DNA from: Pseudonocardia sp. EC080619-01
GTDB taxonomy: Bacteria; Actinomycetota; Actinomycetes; Mycobacteriales; Pseudonocardiaceae
Assembly: GCF_001420995.1 (NCBI RefSeq)
Contig: NZ_CP012184.1
Span: 1,844,501-1,908,500 of the forward strand
Length of the DNA stretch: 64,000 bases
Reading direction: 5' to 3'
A program made the position numbers and the translations under genes. How positions within the stretch are numbered: the first letter of the stretch is position 1; each line of letters starts with the position of its first letter. Below the pieces are notes generated by a model that was given only the letters and a program-made list of their open reading frames with translations, did not search any database and had not been told where the DNA came from. Positions 1 to 8,936 of this stretch are shown in pieces.

Positions 1-29
1 ACGCCGACCGTCATCTCGGTCGTGCCCAT
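1..29 (-). CDS. 5' end of a gene, possibly whiB7-type regulator (partial)
   Basis: Only the first nine codons (MGTTEMTVG) are inside the window; the rest lies beyond position 1. The ATG at 29-27 is preceded by a strong GGAGGAGGTGA ribosome binding site. In mycobacteria the gene directly downstream of uvrD2 on the same strand is whiB7, which fits the position here and the leader and promoter described next. The visible residues themselves do not identify the family, so the name is inference from context only. Confidence 0.45.
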
Positions 30-34
30 GTCGA

Positions 35-160
35 TCACCTCCTCCGTGGTCCCGCCGTACGGTCTCCCGCGCGACGCATGCGTGAGCGGAGCGCTGCCCC
101 ACTCGGTGCCGATGACACTAGAAGCGCAGCGCAGACCGCTGCAACCGATTATTCGAAAGT
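35..160 (-). promoter_or_regulatory. Promoter and leader of the gene starting at 29, with possible uORF
   Basis: Reading the minus strand, TTGCAG (144-139) and TAGTGT (120-115) form a -35/-10 pair with an 18-base spacer. Just upstream of the -35 lies an AT-rich tract (148-160) that stands out in this GC-rich DNA. Known WhiB7-dependent promoters carry an AT-rich block next to the -35, so this may be autoregulation. In the leader of about 86 bases a 14-codon reading frame (79-35, MRRAGDRTAGPRRR) ends inside the Shine-Dalgarno of the gene at 29, an arrangement suited to translational coupling or attenuation. The uORF has no clear RBS of its own. Confidence 0.4.
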
Positions 161-208
161 CTCTCCGGAAGTTCACCCACGGCGGACCGAAGGTGGGTCC
201 GGCGAGGG

Positions 209-2341
209 TCAGCGCTCCTCGTCGTGGTCGGCGAGCAGCCGCAGGACGTCGTCGCCGTACCGGTCGAGCTTGGCCGCACCGATGCCGGGGATCCCGACCA
301 GCGCCGACGGTCCGGACGGCCGCTGCTCGGCGATCGCGGTGAGCGTCGCGTCGGTGAGGACGACGAAGGCCGGCACGTCCTGCTGCTTCGCCTCGCCCGC
401 GCGCCACTGCTTGAGCCGGTCCAGCAGCTCCAGGTCCACGTCGGACGGGCAGTCGTCACAGCGCAGGAGCTTGGTCGCGGCGCTCCCGAACAGCGGGGAC
501 CCGCAGACCCGGCACTTCGGGCGGGCGGCGCCGGGCCGGCGCTCGCCGGCGACCCGGGACGCGGGGTGCGAGTCCGGGATCAGTCCGTAGAGGAACCGGG
601 ACCGGCGCCGTTTCGGGCCGCGCCCCGACGCCCGCGACAGCGACCAGGACATCGACAGCACCCGGCGGGCGCGCGTGACCCCGACGTAGAACAGCCGCCG
701 CTCCTCCTCGACGGCGTGCTCGTCGTCGCCGGCGTGGCCGATCGGGAGCGTCCCATCGGCGAGGCCGACGAGGAACACCGCGTCCCACTCCAGGCCCTTC
801 GCCGCGTGCAGCGACGCGAGCGTCACCCCCTGCACCACCGGGGCCTGCGCCGAGTCGGCCCGGGTGTCGAGCTCGGCACACAGCCGGGTCAGGTCGGCCT
901 GCGGCTCGATCGCGGCGAGCTCCTCGGCCACCCCGACCAGTGCGAGCAGCGACTCCCACTGGGCACGCAGGGTGGCGCCCTTCGGCGGCTCGTCGGTGAG
1001 CCCGGCGCGGGCGCCGAGCACGGCGCGCGTCACGTCGACGAGATCGGTACCCGGCCGCTGGTCGGGCGCGGCGCCGCGCAGCGCGATCATCGCCCGGCGG
1101 ACCTCCGGGCGGGCGAAGAACCGTTCACCGCCGCGCACCTGGTACGGCACGCCCGCGTCGGAGAGCGCCTGCTCGTACGCCTCGGACTGGGCGTTGATCC
1201 GGAACAGCACCGCGATCTCGGACGGCTCCGTCCCGTCGTTGAGGAGCGTCAGGATCCGGCCGGCGACGGCGGCGGCCTCGGCCGGCTCGTCGTCGTGCTC
1301 GGAGAAGTCCGGATCGGGCCCGGGCGGGAGCTGCCCGACGAGCTGCAGCCGCGACCCGGCGGGCCGGTGCCGCGCGGCCCCGATCAGCTGGTTGGCGCAA
1401 CCGACGATCTGCGGGGTGGACCGGTAGTCGCGCTGCAGCCGGACGACGGCCGCGCCGGGGAACCGGCGCGGGAACTCCAGCAGGTAGCGCGGCGAGGCGC
1501 CGGCGAAGGTGTAGATCGTCTGGTTCGCGTCGCCGACGACCGTGAGGTCGTCCCGCTCGCCGAGCCAGGCGTCGAGCAGCCGCTGCTGCAGCGGCGTGAC
1601 GTCCTGGTACTCGTCGACGACGAAGCAGCGGTACCGCGAGCGGAACTCCTCGGCGACCCCGGCGTGCTCCTCGAGCGCGACGGCCGTGTGCAGCAGCAGG
1701 TCGTCGAAGTCGAGCACCTCGGCGGCGTTCTTGAGCTCCTCGTAGGCGGCGTAGACCTGGGCGACCTGGTCGGCGGGGCCGGGGGTGTCCCGCTTGCGGC
1801 GAGCGGCCTCGGCCGCGTAGTCGACCGGGGCGACCAGCGACGACTTCGCCCACTCGATCTCGGAGCTCAGGTCGCGCAGTGCGTCGGAGTCGGTGCCGAC
1901 CCTGGCCCGGGCGGCGGCCTGGCCGACCAGCCGGAACTTGCCGTCGAGCAGCGGCCAGGGCGACCCGCCGATCACCTGCGGCCAGAAGTAGCGGAGCTGG
2001 CGCAGGGCCGCCGCGTGGAAGGTCCGTGCCTGCACCCCACCGGCGTCGAGCTGCCGGAGCCGGGTCCGGAGCTCGCCGGCCGCGCGCGCGGTGAAGGTGA
2101 CGGCGAGGACCTGCCCGGCGACGACGTGGCCCTGCCCCACCAGGTGCGCGATCCGGCGGGTGATCGTGCGGGTCTTGCCGGTGCCGGCACCTGCCAGCAC
2201 GCAGACCGGGCCCCGTGGCGCGGTGACGGCCTCGCGCTGCTCGGGATCCAGCCCGTCCGCCCCCGTGGGGCTCTCCGGTCCCGGTGCCGCCCCGGTCCGG
2301 GTCGCACGAGCGGGACGGGGAGCAGAGGTTCGGGACGGCAC
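209..2341 (-). CDS. uvrD2: ATP-dependent DNA helicase UvrD2 (SF1A, HRDC domain)
   Basis: About 710 residues from a GTG at 2341. The frame is open further upstream, but that part runs into the mrx1 promoter and is not helicase-like. Walker A GAGTGKT is at about residues 51-57, Walker B DEYQD lies in the first third, and Q/YRST-type helicase motifs follow. A four-cysteine motif (C610, C613, C628, C631) joins the motor to a C-terminal HRDC domain (about 635-705). This UvrD-like motor, tetracysteine linker and HRDC layout is the mycobacterial UvrD2 architecture, a 3'-5' helicase for DNA repair and replication in the cytoplasm. It is divergent from mrx1 and lies upstream of the putative whiB gene, as in mycobacteria. 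Confidence 0.93.
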   Translation of the reverse strand: MPSRTSAPRPARATRTGAAPGPESPTGADGLDPEQREAVTAPRGPVCVLAGAGTGKTRTITRRIAHLVGQGHVVAGQVLAVTFTARAAGELRTRLRQLDAGGVQARTFHAAALRQLRYFWPQVIGGSPWPLLDGKFRLVGQAAARARVGTDSDALRDLSSEIEWAKSSLVAPVDYAAEAARRKRDTPGPADQVAQVYAAYEELKNAAEVLDFDDLLLHTAVALEEHAGVAEEFRSRYRCFVVDEYQDVTPLQQRLLDAWLGERDDLTVVGDANQTIYTFAGASPRYLLEFPRRFPGAAVVRLQRDYRSTPQIVGCANQLIGAARHRPAGSRLQLVGQLPPGPDPDFSEHDDEPAEAAAVAGRILTLLNDGTEPSEIAVLFRINAQSEAYEQALSDAGVPYQVRGGERFFARPEVRRAMIALRGAAPDQRPGTDLVDVTRAVLGARAGLTDEPPKGATLRAQWESLLALVGVAEELAAIEPQADLTRLCAELDTRADSAQAPVVQGVTLASLHAAKGLEWDAVFLVGLADGTLPIGHAGDDEHAVEEERRLFYVGVTRARRVLSMSWSLSRASGRGPKRRRSRFLYGLIPDSHPASRVAGERRPGAARPKCRVCGSPLFGSAATKLLRCDDCPSDVDLELLDRLKQWRAGEAKQQDVPAFVVLTDATLTAIAEQRPSGPSALVGIPGIGAAKLDRYGDDVLRLLADHDEER

Positions 2342-2444
2342 CCACCCATCCTGACACCCGCCACCGACGCTTCCGGGGCGACCACCGGCCACGACGTGTC
2401 GCGGCCCACGGAAGATCGGGGGATCCCCGGTCGTTGTGCACGGT

Positions 2445-2684
2445 ATGGCGGACCTGACGATGTACACGACCGGCTGGTGCGGCTTCTGCCGCCGGCTCAA
2501 GCTGCAGCTCGACGAGGCCGGGATCGGCTACCGCGAGATCGACATCGAGCGCGAGCCCGACGCGGTCGCGTTCGTCGAGAAGGCCAACGGCGGCAACCGC
2601 ACCGTCCCCACCGTCGTCTTCCCCGACGAGTCGGTGGCGACCAACCCCAGCTTCGCGGAGGTCCAGCGGCGTCTCGCCGCCTGA
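2445..2684 (+). CDS. mrx1: Mycoredoxin 1 (glutaredoxin-like)
   Basis: A 79-residue thioredoxin-fold protein with the redox motif WCGFC near the N terminus and the TVPTV cis-proline segment and GGNRT stretch typical of mycoredoxins. These reduce mycothiol-protein mixed disulfides in actinobacteria. The ATG at 2445 gives the usual N terminus (MADLTMYTT); a GTG three codons upstream at 2436 is also possible. It is divergent from uvrD2 with about 100 bases between the starts, and is followed by a strong hairpin before convergent nudC. Confidence 0.93.
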   Translation: MADLTMYTTGWCGFCRRLKLQLDEAGIGYREIDIEREPDAVAFVEKANGGNRTVPTVVFPDESVATNPSFAEVQRRLAA

Positions 2685-2711
2685 CCCCCTACGGAACTCC
2701 CACCACGGAGC

Positions 2712-2743
2712 GCGGCGGCCCGGGCGTGTGCCCGGGCCGCCGC
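2712..2743. terminator. Bidirectional hairpin between mrx1 and nudC
   Basis: A perfect 14-bp stem (2712-2725 paired with 2730-2743) with a GTGT loop lies between the stops of two convergent genes. There is no long T tract, as is usual in actinobacteria. It probably ends transcription from both sides. Confidence 0.8.
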
Positions 2744-2765
2744 CGTGTTCCTGGCCGGGGTCCGC

Positions 2766-3797
2766 TCAGCCGCCCGCGGCGGCCCAGGACTCCAGCATCG
2801 TGCGCGCGATCGAGACCGTCCCCGGGAGCATGACGACCGGGTCGGTCCGGTCCGGGGCGCCGGCATCGTCACGGGTGTCGTCACGGGAACCCCAGTCCCC
2901 GCGGGCCAGTGCCTCCCGCAGCCGGTCGCGGGTGATCCAGAGCGCGTCGGCGATCTCGCCGTCCTGCGGGCGCAGCGGCACGTCCGGGTCGCCGACCGCG
3001 TGGAAGCCGACCATCAGCGAACGCGGGAACGGCCAGGCCTGGCTGCCCAGGTACCGGACGTCGGTCACGTCGATGCCGACCTCCTCGCCGATCTCGCGGT
3101 GCACGCAGGCCTCCAGGGACTCGCCGGACTCGACGAACCCGGCGAGCACCGAGTAGCGCCCGACCGGCCACACCGGCTGGCGGGCGAGCAGCACGCGGTC
3201 GGCGCCGTCGTGCACCAGGCAGATGATCGCCGGATCGGTGCGGGGGTACTCCTCGTGCCCGTTCTCGCAGATCCGGGCCCAGCCTGCGGCGTGCGGACGC
3301 GTGCGGGTGCCGTCGACCGCGCAGAACCGGGCACGGTCGTGCCAGTTCAGGGTGGCCACGGCACCGGTGAGCAGCCCGGCCCCGAGCGGGTCGAGGAACG
3401 CGCCCGCGGCCCGCAGGTCCGCCCACTCCCCCGGGTCGTCCGCGGCGATCCAGGCCGGGCCGCCGCGCGCCGCCCAGTACGGGACGCCGTCGCGTTCGCC
3501 GAGCAGCACGGCCTCGGCCGGGGGCTCGGCGGCGAGGTCGGCACCCGCACGGGTGCGGACCTGCCCGTTCCGGCCGGCGGCGTCGTCCCAGGCGGCGGCG
3601 TCCGTCTCGCGGAACGACCGGCCCGGCCCGACCTCCCAGTCGACGGGCGTGCGCCCCGCCTCGTCGACCACGACGACGCGGGCCTTCGCCCAGGTCTCCT
3701 GCAGCCAGGCCGGATCGGCACGCCGGTTCTCGTCGCGGTCCAGCGCGTTGCGGGACAGGACCGGCTGTTCGGTCAGGTCGAGGTCACCGGGGCTCAC
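2766..3797 (-). CDS. nudC: NAD(H) pyrophosphatase NudC (Nudix)
   Basis: 343 residues. The Nudix box spans residues 220-242 with the REIGEEVGI core, and is followed by SQAWPFPRSLM (252-262), the signature that separates NADH pyrophosphatases from other Nudix enzymes. The family hydrolyses NAD(H) to NMN(H) and AMP and can de-cap NAD-capped RNA. The zinc ribbon before the Nudix domain, normally four cysteines, reads C159, D162, C177, H181 here, so metal binding may be altered. The start at 3797 overlaps the stop of the upstream M16 gene (3794), suggesting translational coupling at the end of a minus-strand operon. Confidence 0.9.
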   Translation of the reverse strand: MSPGDLDLTEQPVLSRNALDRDENRRADPAWLQETWAKARVVVVDEAGRTPVDWEVGPGRSFRETDAAAWDDAAGRNGQVRTRAGADLAAEPPAEAVLLGERDGVPYWAARGGPAWIAADDPGEWADLRAAGAFLDPLGAGLLTGAVATLNWHDRARFCAVDGTRTRPHAAGWARICENGHEEYPRTDPAIICLVHDGADRVLLARQPVWPVGRYSVLAGFVESGESLEACVHREIGEEVGIDVTDVRYLGSQAWPFPRSLMVGFHAVGDPDVPLRPQDGEIADALWITRDRLREALARGDWGSRDDTRDDAGAPDRTDPVVMLPGTVSIARTMLESWAAAGG

Positions 3798-5191
3798 GCG
3801 TCCGCCTCCGCCCGCCGGACCCCGCCGAGCGCGGTCAGCCGCGGTCCGACGACGTCCGCGTCACCGACGATCACGCCGGTGAACCGGGGCGGCGCGAACA
3901 TCTCCGCCGCGACCTCGGCGACCTCGTCCACGGTGACCTCCTCCAGGCGTCGCGGACGGTCGCGGAGCCACTCGATGTCCAGTCCCGCCGCGTCGAGCGC
4001 GGACAGCGTCCCCGCCAGCGCGGACTGGCTGTCCAGCGACACGAGCAGCGAGCCGATCGCGTACCGGCGGGCCGAGGTGACCTCCTGCTCGGTCGGCGGG
4101 ACGGCGACCATCCGGCCCAGCTCGTAGCGGGTCTCGAGCAGGGCGGCCGCGGTGACGTCCGAGGCGACGTCGGCGTCGAGGCCGAGCACCGCCCCGCCGG
4201 GGACGAACTCCTGCCCCGAGTGCGCCCCGTAGGTGTAGCCCTTGTCCTCGCGGATGTTCTCCATCCAGCGCGACGAGAAGTAGCCGCCGAACACCAGGTT
4301 CGCGATCTGGAAGGCGGTGTAGCGCTCGTCGGTGCGGTCCAGGCCGGGCGCGGTGAGCCGGAGCTGGGACTGGACCGACCCGGGCCGGTGCACGAGCTGG
4401 ACGTCACCGACCGGCGGCACCGGCGGCTCGTCCAGCCGCCGTGCGGGATGGTCGCCGGTCCAGCCGCCGAGCCGGCGGGCGACCTCGTCGATCGCGGACT
4501 CGGGGTCGATGTCGCCGACGAGCACCAGTCGCGCACCGTCGGGGACGACGACGTCGGCGTGCAGGGCGCGCACCCGCTCCGGGGTGATCCCGGCGACGGC
4601 CTCGGCGGTGGGCATCTCGGAGACGATCGGGTGGTCGCCGAAGCGGCGGCGCATCAGCGCCTCGCGGGCGACGGTGCGTGGCTGGGCGCGGGCGACCGCG
4701 ATCCGCTCGACGAGCCGGGCACGTTCGCGGAGCACCTCGTCGTCGGCGTGGGTGGCGCCGGTGAGCACGTCGGCCAGCACGTCGAGCACGACGGGGAGGC
4801 CGGACGCCAGCGCGGACCCGCCGGCCTGCAGCCACTCGGGATCGACACCGACACCCAGCTCGGCACCGACAGCGGCGAGGTCGTCGTCGAGCCCGACCCG
4901 GTCCCGGCCCGCGGTGCCGGTCAGCAGCGTCTCGGCGAGGACCTCGGTGCCCGCCGTCCAGCCGGCGTCGGCGGTGGGCCCGGCGGAGGCGGCCGGGATC
5001 CGGAGCAGGGTCTCGACCATCGGCACGCCCGGCCGGCGGGCGGCGAGCACCGTCAGCCCGTTCGGCAGCGTCCGGGTGACGACCTCGGGCAGCGGCACCT
5101 GCTCGGTGTGGCCGAGATCGGGCAGCGCGCGCGGGCCGCGCTCGGTGCGGCCGATCTCCTCGGCGCTGCGGTGGGTGCGGGTGGCGCTCAC
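3794..5191 (-). CDS. M16 family peptidase, catalytically inactive partner
   Basis: 465 residues from a GTG at 5191, which overlaps the upstream M16 stop by four bases (GTGA). A GGGGAG RBS precedes it. The pitrilysin/insulinase fold is recognisable (PLPEVVTRTLPNGLTVLAAR at the start, GYTYGAHSGQ in the second half). At the position of the zinc motif HxxEH the sequence reads TEVLAETLLTG, so zinc and catalytic residues are missing. In bacterial and mitochondrial M16 heterodimers one subunit is active and the other binds substrate; this is the substrate-binding type, encoded directly after its active mate. Confidence 0.85.
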   Translation of the reverse strand: MSATRTHRSAEEIGRTERGPRALPDLGHTEQVPLPEVVTRTLPNGLTVLAARRPGVPMVETLLRIPAASAGPTADAGWTAGTEVLAETLLTGTAGRDRVGLDDDLAAVGAELGVGVDPEWLQAGGSALASGLPVVLDVLADVLTGATHADDEVLRERARLVERIAVARAQPRTVAREALMRRRFGDHPIVSEMPTAEAVAGITPERVRALHADVVVPDGARLVLVGDIDPESAIDEVARRLGGWTGDHPARRLDEPPVPPVGDVQLVHRPGSVQSQLRLTAPGLDRTDERYTAFQIANLVFGGYFSSRWMENIREDKGYTYGAHSGQEFVPGGAVLGLDADVASDVTAAALLETRYELGRMVAVPPTEQEVTSARRYAIGSLLVSLDSQSALAGTLSALDAAGLDIEWLRDRPRRLEEVTVDEVAEVAAEMFAPPRFTGVIVGDADVVGPRLTALGGVRRAEADA

Positions 5192-6534
5192 GCGGCACTC
5201 CCCTCTTCCCGGTCGTCGCCGGCGGCGGGCTCGACGGTCAGCACCGCGCGGCCCGCGGAACGGAGCCGGGCCGCGGCGGCGGCGACGTCGGACGTGGTCA
5301 GGGCGGCCAGCCGGGCGGGCAGCTCGAGGGTCAGCTCGGCGCGGCCGTAGAGCAGCTCCCGGGCGCCGAGGCCGAGCATCCGGTACATCACCCGGTCGTC
5401 CTCCCGGTGCAGGGCCGCGGACCAGCGCGCGGACTGGCGCGCGAGCTCGTCGGTGCCGGGGCCCTGCTCGGCGAGCCGGTCCAGCTCCTCGTCGACCGCG
5501 GTGATCACCCGGTCCGCGGGGACGTCCGCCGGGTGCACGGCGGTGATGGTGAAGGTGTCGGGGTCGCGGGCGTCGAAGGGACCACCCATCAGTCCGTTCG
5601 ACGCCGAGACGTCGGTGACCAGGCCCGTCCCGTCGGCGCCGCCGTGCACGAGGCGCCGCTGCAGCCGGGCCGCCTCGCCGTCGGTGAGGACGGAGGCGAG
5701 CATCGCGTGCGCGAGGTAGCCGTCGGGGTCGGCCGCCGGGTCGGGGACCCGGTGGCCGAGCGCGAGCGCGGGCAGCGGGGCGTGCGCGTCGGTCACGCTC
5801 TGCCGGCGCTCGGTGCCGGGGGACGGCTCGGCGAACGACGGGCGGGACGGCACCGGCCGGGCCGGGATGTCGCCGAAGTGGCGCTCCACCAGGGCGAGGG
5901 TGCCGTCGACGCCGTGCCCGCCGAGGTCGCCGTGCACGGTGACCAGCGCGTTGCCGGGGGCGTAGAAGGTGTCGAAGAACGCGGCCGCGTCGTCCAGGCT
6001 CGCCTGCTCGAGCTCGGAGAAGTCGCCGTAGCCGTTGTGCGCGTTCGGGAAGGTGTCGTAGAGGACCGGCGGCAGCAGGATCCACGGGAACCCCCCGTAG
6101 GGGCGGTTGTGGACGTTGAGCCGGATCTCCTCCTTGACGACGTCGACCTGGTTGCGCAGGTTCTCCACCGTCAGCCGGGGGGCGCGGAGCCGGTCGGCCT
6201 CCAGGAACAGGGCGCGCTCCAGCGCCGCGCCGGGCAGCACCTGGAAGTAGTCGGTGTAGTCCTGGTGGGTCGAGCCGTTGAAGATCCCGCCCGCGGCCTG
6301 GACCTGGCGGAAGTGCTCCAGCTTGTCCAGGCTCTCGCTGCCCTGGAACATCAGGTGCTCGAACAGGTGCGCGAACCCGGTGCGACCCTCGGGCTCGGAG
6401 CGGAAGCCGACGTCGACGTGCACCGAGACCCCGACCACCGGGGTGGCCGGGTCGGGGACGACGAGCACGCGCAGCCCGTTCGGCAGCGTCGCCCGATGCA
6501 GTGCGAGTGCGGGTCTCTCGGCGATCACGGACAC
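5188..6534 (-). CDS. M16 family zinc peptidase, active subunit
   Basis: About 448 residues, starting at GTG 6534 (a second GTG two codons later is equally possible). The inverted zinc motif HLFEH (H56, E59, H60) and the third zinc ligand glutamate in VDVVKEEIRLN (E135/E136) are intact, as in processing-peptidase-like M16B enzymes. It probably acts as a clamshell dimer with the inactive homologue that follows. No signal peptide is visible, so the pair is likely cytoplasmic. It lies 38 bases after proA on the same strand. Confidence 0.88.
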   Translation of the reverse strand: MSVIAERPALALHRATLPNGLRVLVVPDPATPVVGVSVHVDVGFRSEPEGRTGFAHLFEHLMFQGSESLDKLEHFRQVQAAGGIFNGSTHQDYTDYFQVLPGAALERALFLEADRLRAPRLTVENLRNQVDVVKEEIRLNVHNRPYGGFPWILLPPVLYDTFPNAHNGYGDFSELEQASLDDAAAFFDTFYAPGNALVTVHGDLGGHGVDGTLALVERHFGDIPARPVPSRPSFAEPSPGTERRQSVTDAHAPLPALALGHRVPDPAADPDGYLAHAMLASVLTDGEAARLQRRLVHGGADGTGLVTDVSASNGLMGGPFDARDPDTFTITAVHPADVPADRVITAVDEELDRLAEQGPGTDELARQSARWSAALHREDDRVMYRMLGLGARELLYGRAELTLELPARLAALTTSDVAAAAARLRSAGRAVLTVEPAAGDDREEGSAA

Positions 6535-6572
6535 GGGGGCGAGGCTATCCCCGCCCCCGGCCGGGTGCCCGG

Positions 6573-7847
6573 TCAGGCGGGGGGCAGCACCACGAACTGG
6601 CGCAGGCCCAGGTCCCGGTAGGTGACGGGGCCGCGCGGACCGGGCGTGTGGTCGACGTTGATCCCGGTCTCCGGCAGGCCGAGCAGCTTGTAGCCGTCGA
6701 GCAGCCGGGACGGCGCGTTCCAGAACACACCGGTGCCGGTGTAGCGGTCGATGAACCGCCGGGCGACCTCCTCGTCGGAGGCACAGATCGTCGCCGCCAG
6801 CCCGGAGGTCTCGCGGGCGGCGGTGTCGGCGGCGTCGTCCGGCCCGTCGACGGGGGCGACGGTCACGTGCGCCTCGGCGCCGGAGTCGAGCGCCCACTCG
6901 TGGCCCAGCCGGTGCGCGTGCGGCGGCTCGGACAGCGCGACGCCGCGGGCGTCCAGCGCGGCCCTGGCGACCGGGAGCAGCGTGTCGTAGACGGGCCGGT
7001 CGATGAGCAGCAGGTTCAGCCGGTTGCAGACGCCGAGCCGGTCCGTGGAGTCGGTGACCAGGCGCGTCACGTCCGCCTCGGACGCCGACGAGTCCAGGTA
7101 CAGCACCCCGCCGCCGTCGGCGTGCGCGAGGATCCGGGTCCCCGCGGTCGCGCCGAGCAGCGACAGCTTGCGCGTCACCTCGCCCGACCCGCGGACGACG
7201 ACCAGCGGCACCAGGTCCGGCAGCCCGACGAGTGCCTCGGCACCGGCGTGTCCGGGCAACGGGACGAGCTGCACGGCCGCCTCGGGGAGCCCGGCCTCGG
7301 CCAGCGCCGGCCGGAGGATCGTCTCGACGAGCGCGGTGGCGCTGCCGAGCGCGGCCGACCCGGTGCGCAGGACGGCGGCGCTGCGGGCCTTGAGCACCTG
7401 CGAGGCGACGTCGACGGTCACGTTCGGCCGGGCCTCGAACACCGCGCCGATGACGCCGACCGGGATCCGCCGCTCGAACACACGCTCACCGGTCTCGAGG
7501 GTGCGGACCGGCCACTCGGCAGGCGGCTCCGGCGTCGCGGCGAGCACCTCCAGCTGGGTGGCGATCCCGGCGAGGCGCTCCTCGGTCAGCCGCAGCCGGT
7601 CCAGCAGCCCGGCGGCCATGCCGTTCGCCTCGGCCGCCTCGACGTCGGCTGCGTTGATCTCGAGCAGCTCGGGACCGCGGTCGCGGATCAGCGCGGCGGC
7701 CGCCCGGAGCGCGTCGTCGATCCTCCCCTCGCCGGCGGCGCGGACGGCCGGGGCGGCGGCACGGGCGCGCTGCGCGGCCTCGCGGACGGCGGCGTGCTCC
7801 GGCGCCTCGGCGGTGGACTGCCCGGGATCGGTGACGGTGCTGCTCAC
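6573..7847 (-). CDS. proA: Gamma-glutamyl phosphate reductase
   Basis: 424 residues from a GTG. It is an aldehyde dehydrogenase-fold enzyme that reduces glutamyl-5-phosphate to the semialdehyde in proline synthesis. The catalytic cysteine lies in LGVCNRLN (C274), the nucleotide-binding FEARPNVTVDVA stretch is at 137-148, and a C-terminal GPVTYRDLGLRQFVV segment follows. Length is normal for the family. proB is not in the window. The gene is 33 bases after the sortase and 38 before the M16 pair, all on one strand. Confidence 0.95.
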   Translation of the reverse strand: MSSTVTDPGQSTAEAPEHAAVREAAQRARAAAPAVRAAGEGRIDDALRAAAALIRDRGPELLEINAADVEAAEANGMAAGLLDRLRLTEERLAGIATQLEVLAATPEPPAEWPVRTLETGERVFERRIPVGVIGAVFEARPNVTVDVASQVLKARSAAVLRTGSAALGSATALVETILRPALAEAGLPEAAVQLVPLPGHAGAEALVGLPDLVPLVVVRGSGEVTRKLSLLGATAGTRILAHADGGGVLYLDSSASEADVTRLVTDSTDRLGVCNRLNLLLIDRPVYDTLLPVARAALDARGVALSEPPHAHRLGHEWALDSGAEAHVTVAPVDGPDDAADTAARETSGLAATICASDEEVARRFIDRYTGTGVFWNAPSRLLDGYKLLGLPETGINVDHTPGPRGPVTYRDLGLRQFVVLPPA

Positions 7848-7880
7848 GCGGTCAGGGTAGGCGTCGATCCCGCGACGCCG

Positions 7881-8936
7881 TCAGAGCGGCTCCGGGACCG
7901 CGTAGACGACGATGTTCGACTCGTAGCTCCCGGTCGCCGGGTCGAAGACCCCGCCGCACGTGACGAGCACGAGCTGCGGGCTGCCGTCGCGCCGGAAGAC
8001 GTCACGGGGCAGGTCGTGCTTGCCGTACTCCCGCCGGGCGGCGACCCGGAAGGTCGCGGCGCGGCCGTCGGCGCCCCGGACGACGACGGGTTCCCCCGCG
8101 GTGAGCTGCGGCAGCACCGCGAGCACGCCGACGCCCTGGGTCCGCGAGTCGACGTGCCCGGCGATCACCGAGCTGCCGGCGGCCCCGCCGGGGAGGACGC
8201 CGGGGGCCCACCAGCCGACCGTCCGGACCTCCTCCGGGACGACCATCCCGCCGTTCGGGCCGGTGCCGACGGCGTCGACCGGCGCGGTGACACCGCGGGC
8301 CGGGAGTTCCAGGGTCGCCGGGACGACCGGGGACGGCGGCTCGCCGGGACCGGGCCCGGTGGGCGGGTAGATCGGCGAGACCGTCCACGGCTGCTGCGCG
8401 GCGATCGCCGGCGGGCCGGCCCGGCGCGGGGTCTCGGCGGCCGGGACGCCCGGGCCGGGGAGCGGGCGGGCCGGGTCACCGGCGGGCGCAGCGGGATTCC
8501 CCGGTCCGCCGGGAACGTCCGGGGACAGGGCTGCGGCCGGCACAGGAGGGGCGGGCCGGGCGGCGGCCGGGTCCGGGCCGAGCGGCACGGTGGGCGCGGT
8601 CGGCGCGGCGGGAGTGCCCTGGGCAGCCGGCGCGGGTGGGGCTGCAGGATCGGACGGGGTGGCCGGCGCGGGAGGGGGCGAGCCCGGCAGGTCCGCGACA
8701 TCCGGTGCCCCGACGACGGGGTCGGGCCGGGCGAGCACCGGTAGCGCCTCCGAGGCGGGCACCGCCCGCACCCCGCCGGACATCGGTGCGGGCACCGACC
8801 CCAGGTCCTCGGCGACGATCCGCGGATCGTCGCCGAGGGCGAGTCCGGCACCGGCACCCAGCAGGGCGACGCCGGAGAGCAGCAGGGCCGCCGCTCCCCG
8901 GACACCGCCGCGCGGGTGCCGGTGCCGGGCGGTCAC
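7881..8936 (-). CDS. Class E/F-like sortase with long Pro/Ala-rich stalk
   Basis: 351 residues. An N-terminal membrane segment (about 14-34) is followed by some 170 residues rich in Pro and Ala, then a C-terminal sortase domain with catalytic His in AGHVDS (H261) and Cys in LVTCGG (C327). The downstream position that usually carries the catalytic Arg reads Y-E-S-N-I-V-V-Y-A, with Glu339 where an Arg would be expected, though alignment is needed. Sortases join surface proteins to the cell envelope outside the membrane. The GTG start overlaps the stop of the upstream lipoprotein gene by four bases, so that protein is the obvious candidate partner. Confidence 0.85.
   Translation of the reverse strand: MTARHRHPRGGVRGAAALLLSGVALLGAGAGLALGDDPRIVAEDLGSVPAPMSGGVRAVPASEALPVLARPDPVVGAPDVADLPGSPPPAPATPSDPAAPPAPAAQGTPAAPTAPTVPLGPDPAAARPAPPVPAAALSPDVPGGPGNPAAPAGDPARPLPGPGVPAAETPRRAGPPAIAAQQPWTVSPIYPPTGPGPGEPPSPVVPATLELPARGVTAPVDAVGTGPNGGMVVPEEVRTVGWWAPGVLPGGAAGSSVIAGHVDSRTQGVGVLAVLPQLTAGEPVVVRGADGRAATFRVAARREYGKHDLPRDVFRRDGSPQLVLVTCGGVFDPATGSYESNIVVYAVPEPL

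Noticed and set aside
224..2833. 869-codon open frame on the plus strand opposite uvrD2
   Set aside because: Pro/Gly/Arg/Ala-biased product without motifs; it mirrors uvrD2 on the other strand, a normal effect of very GC-rich third positions.
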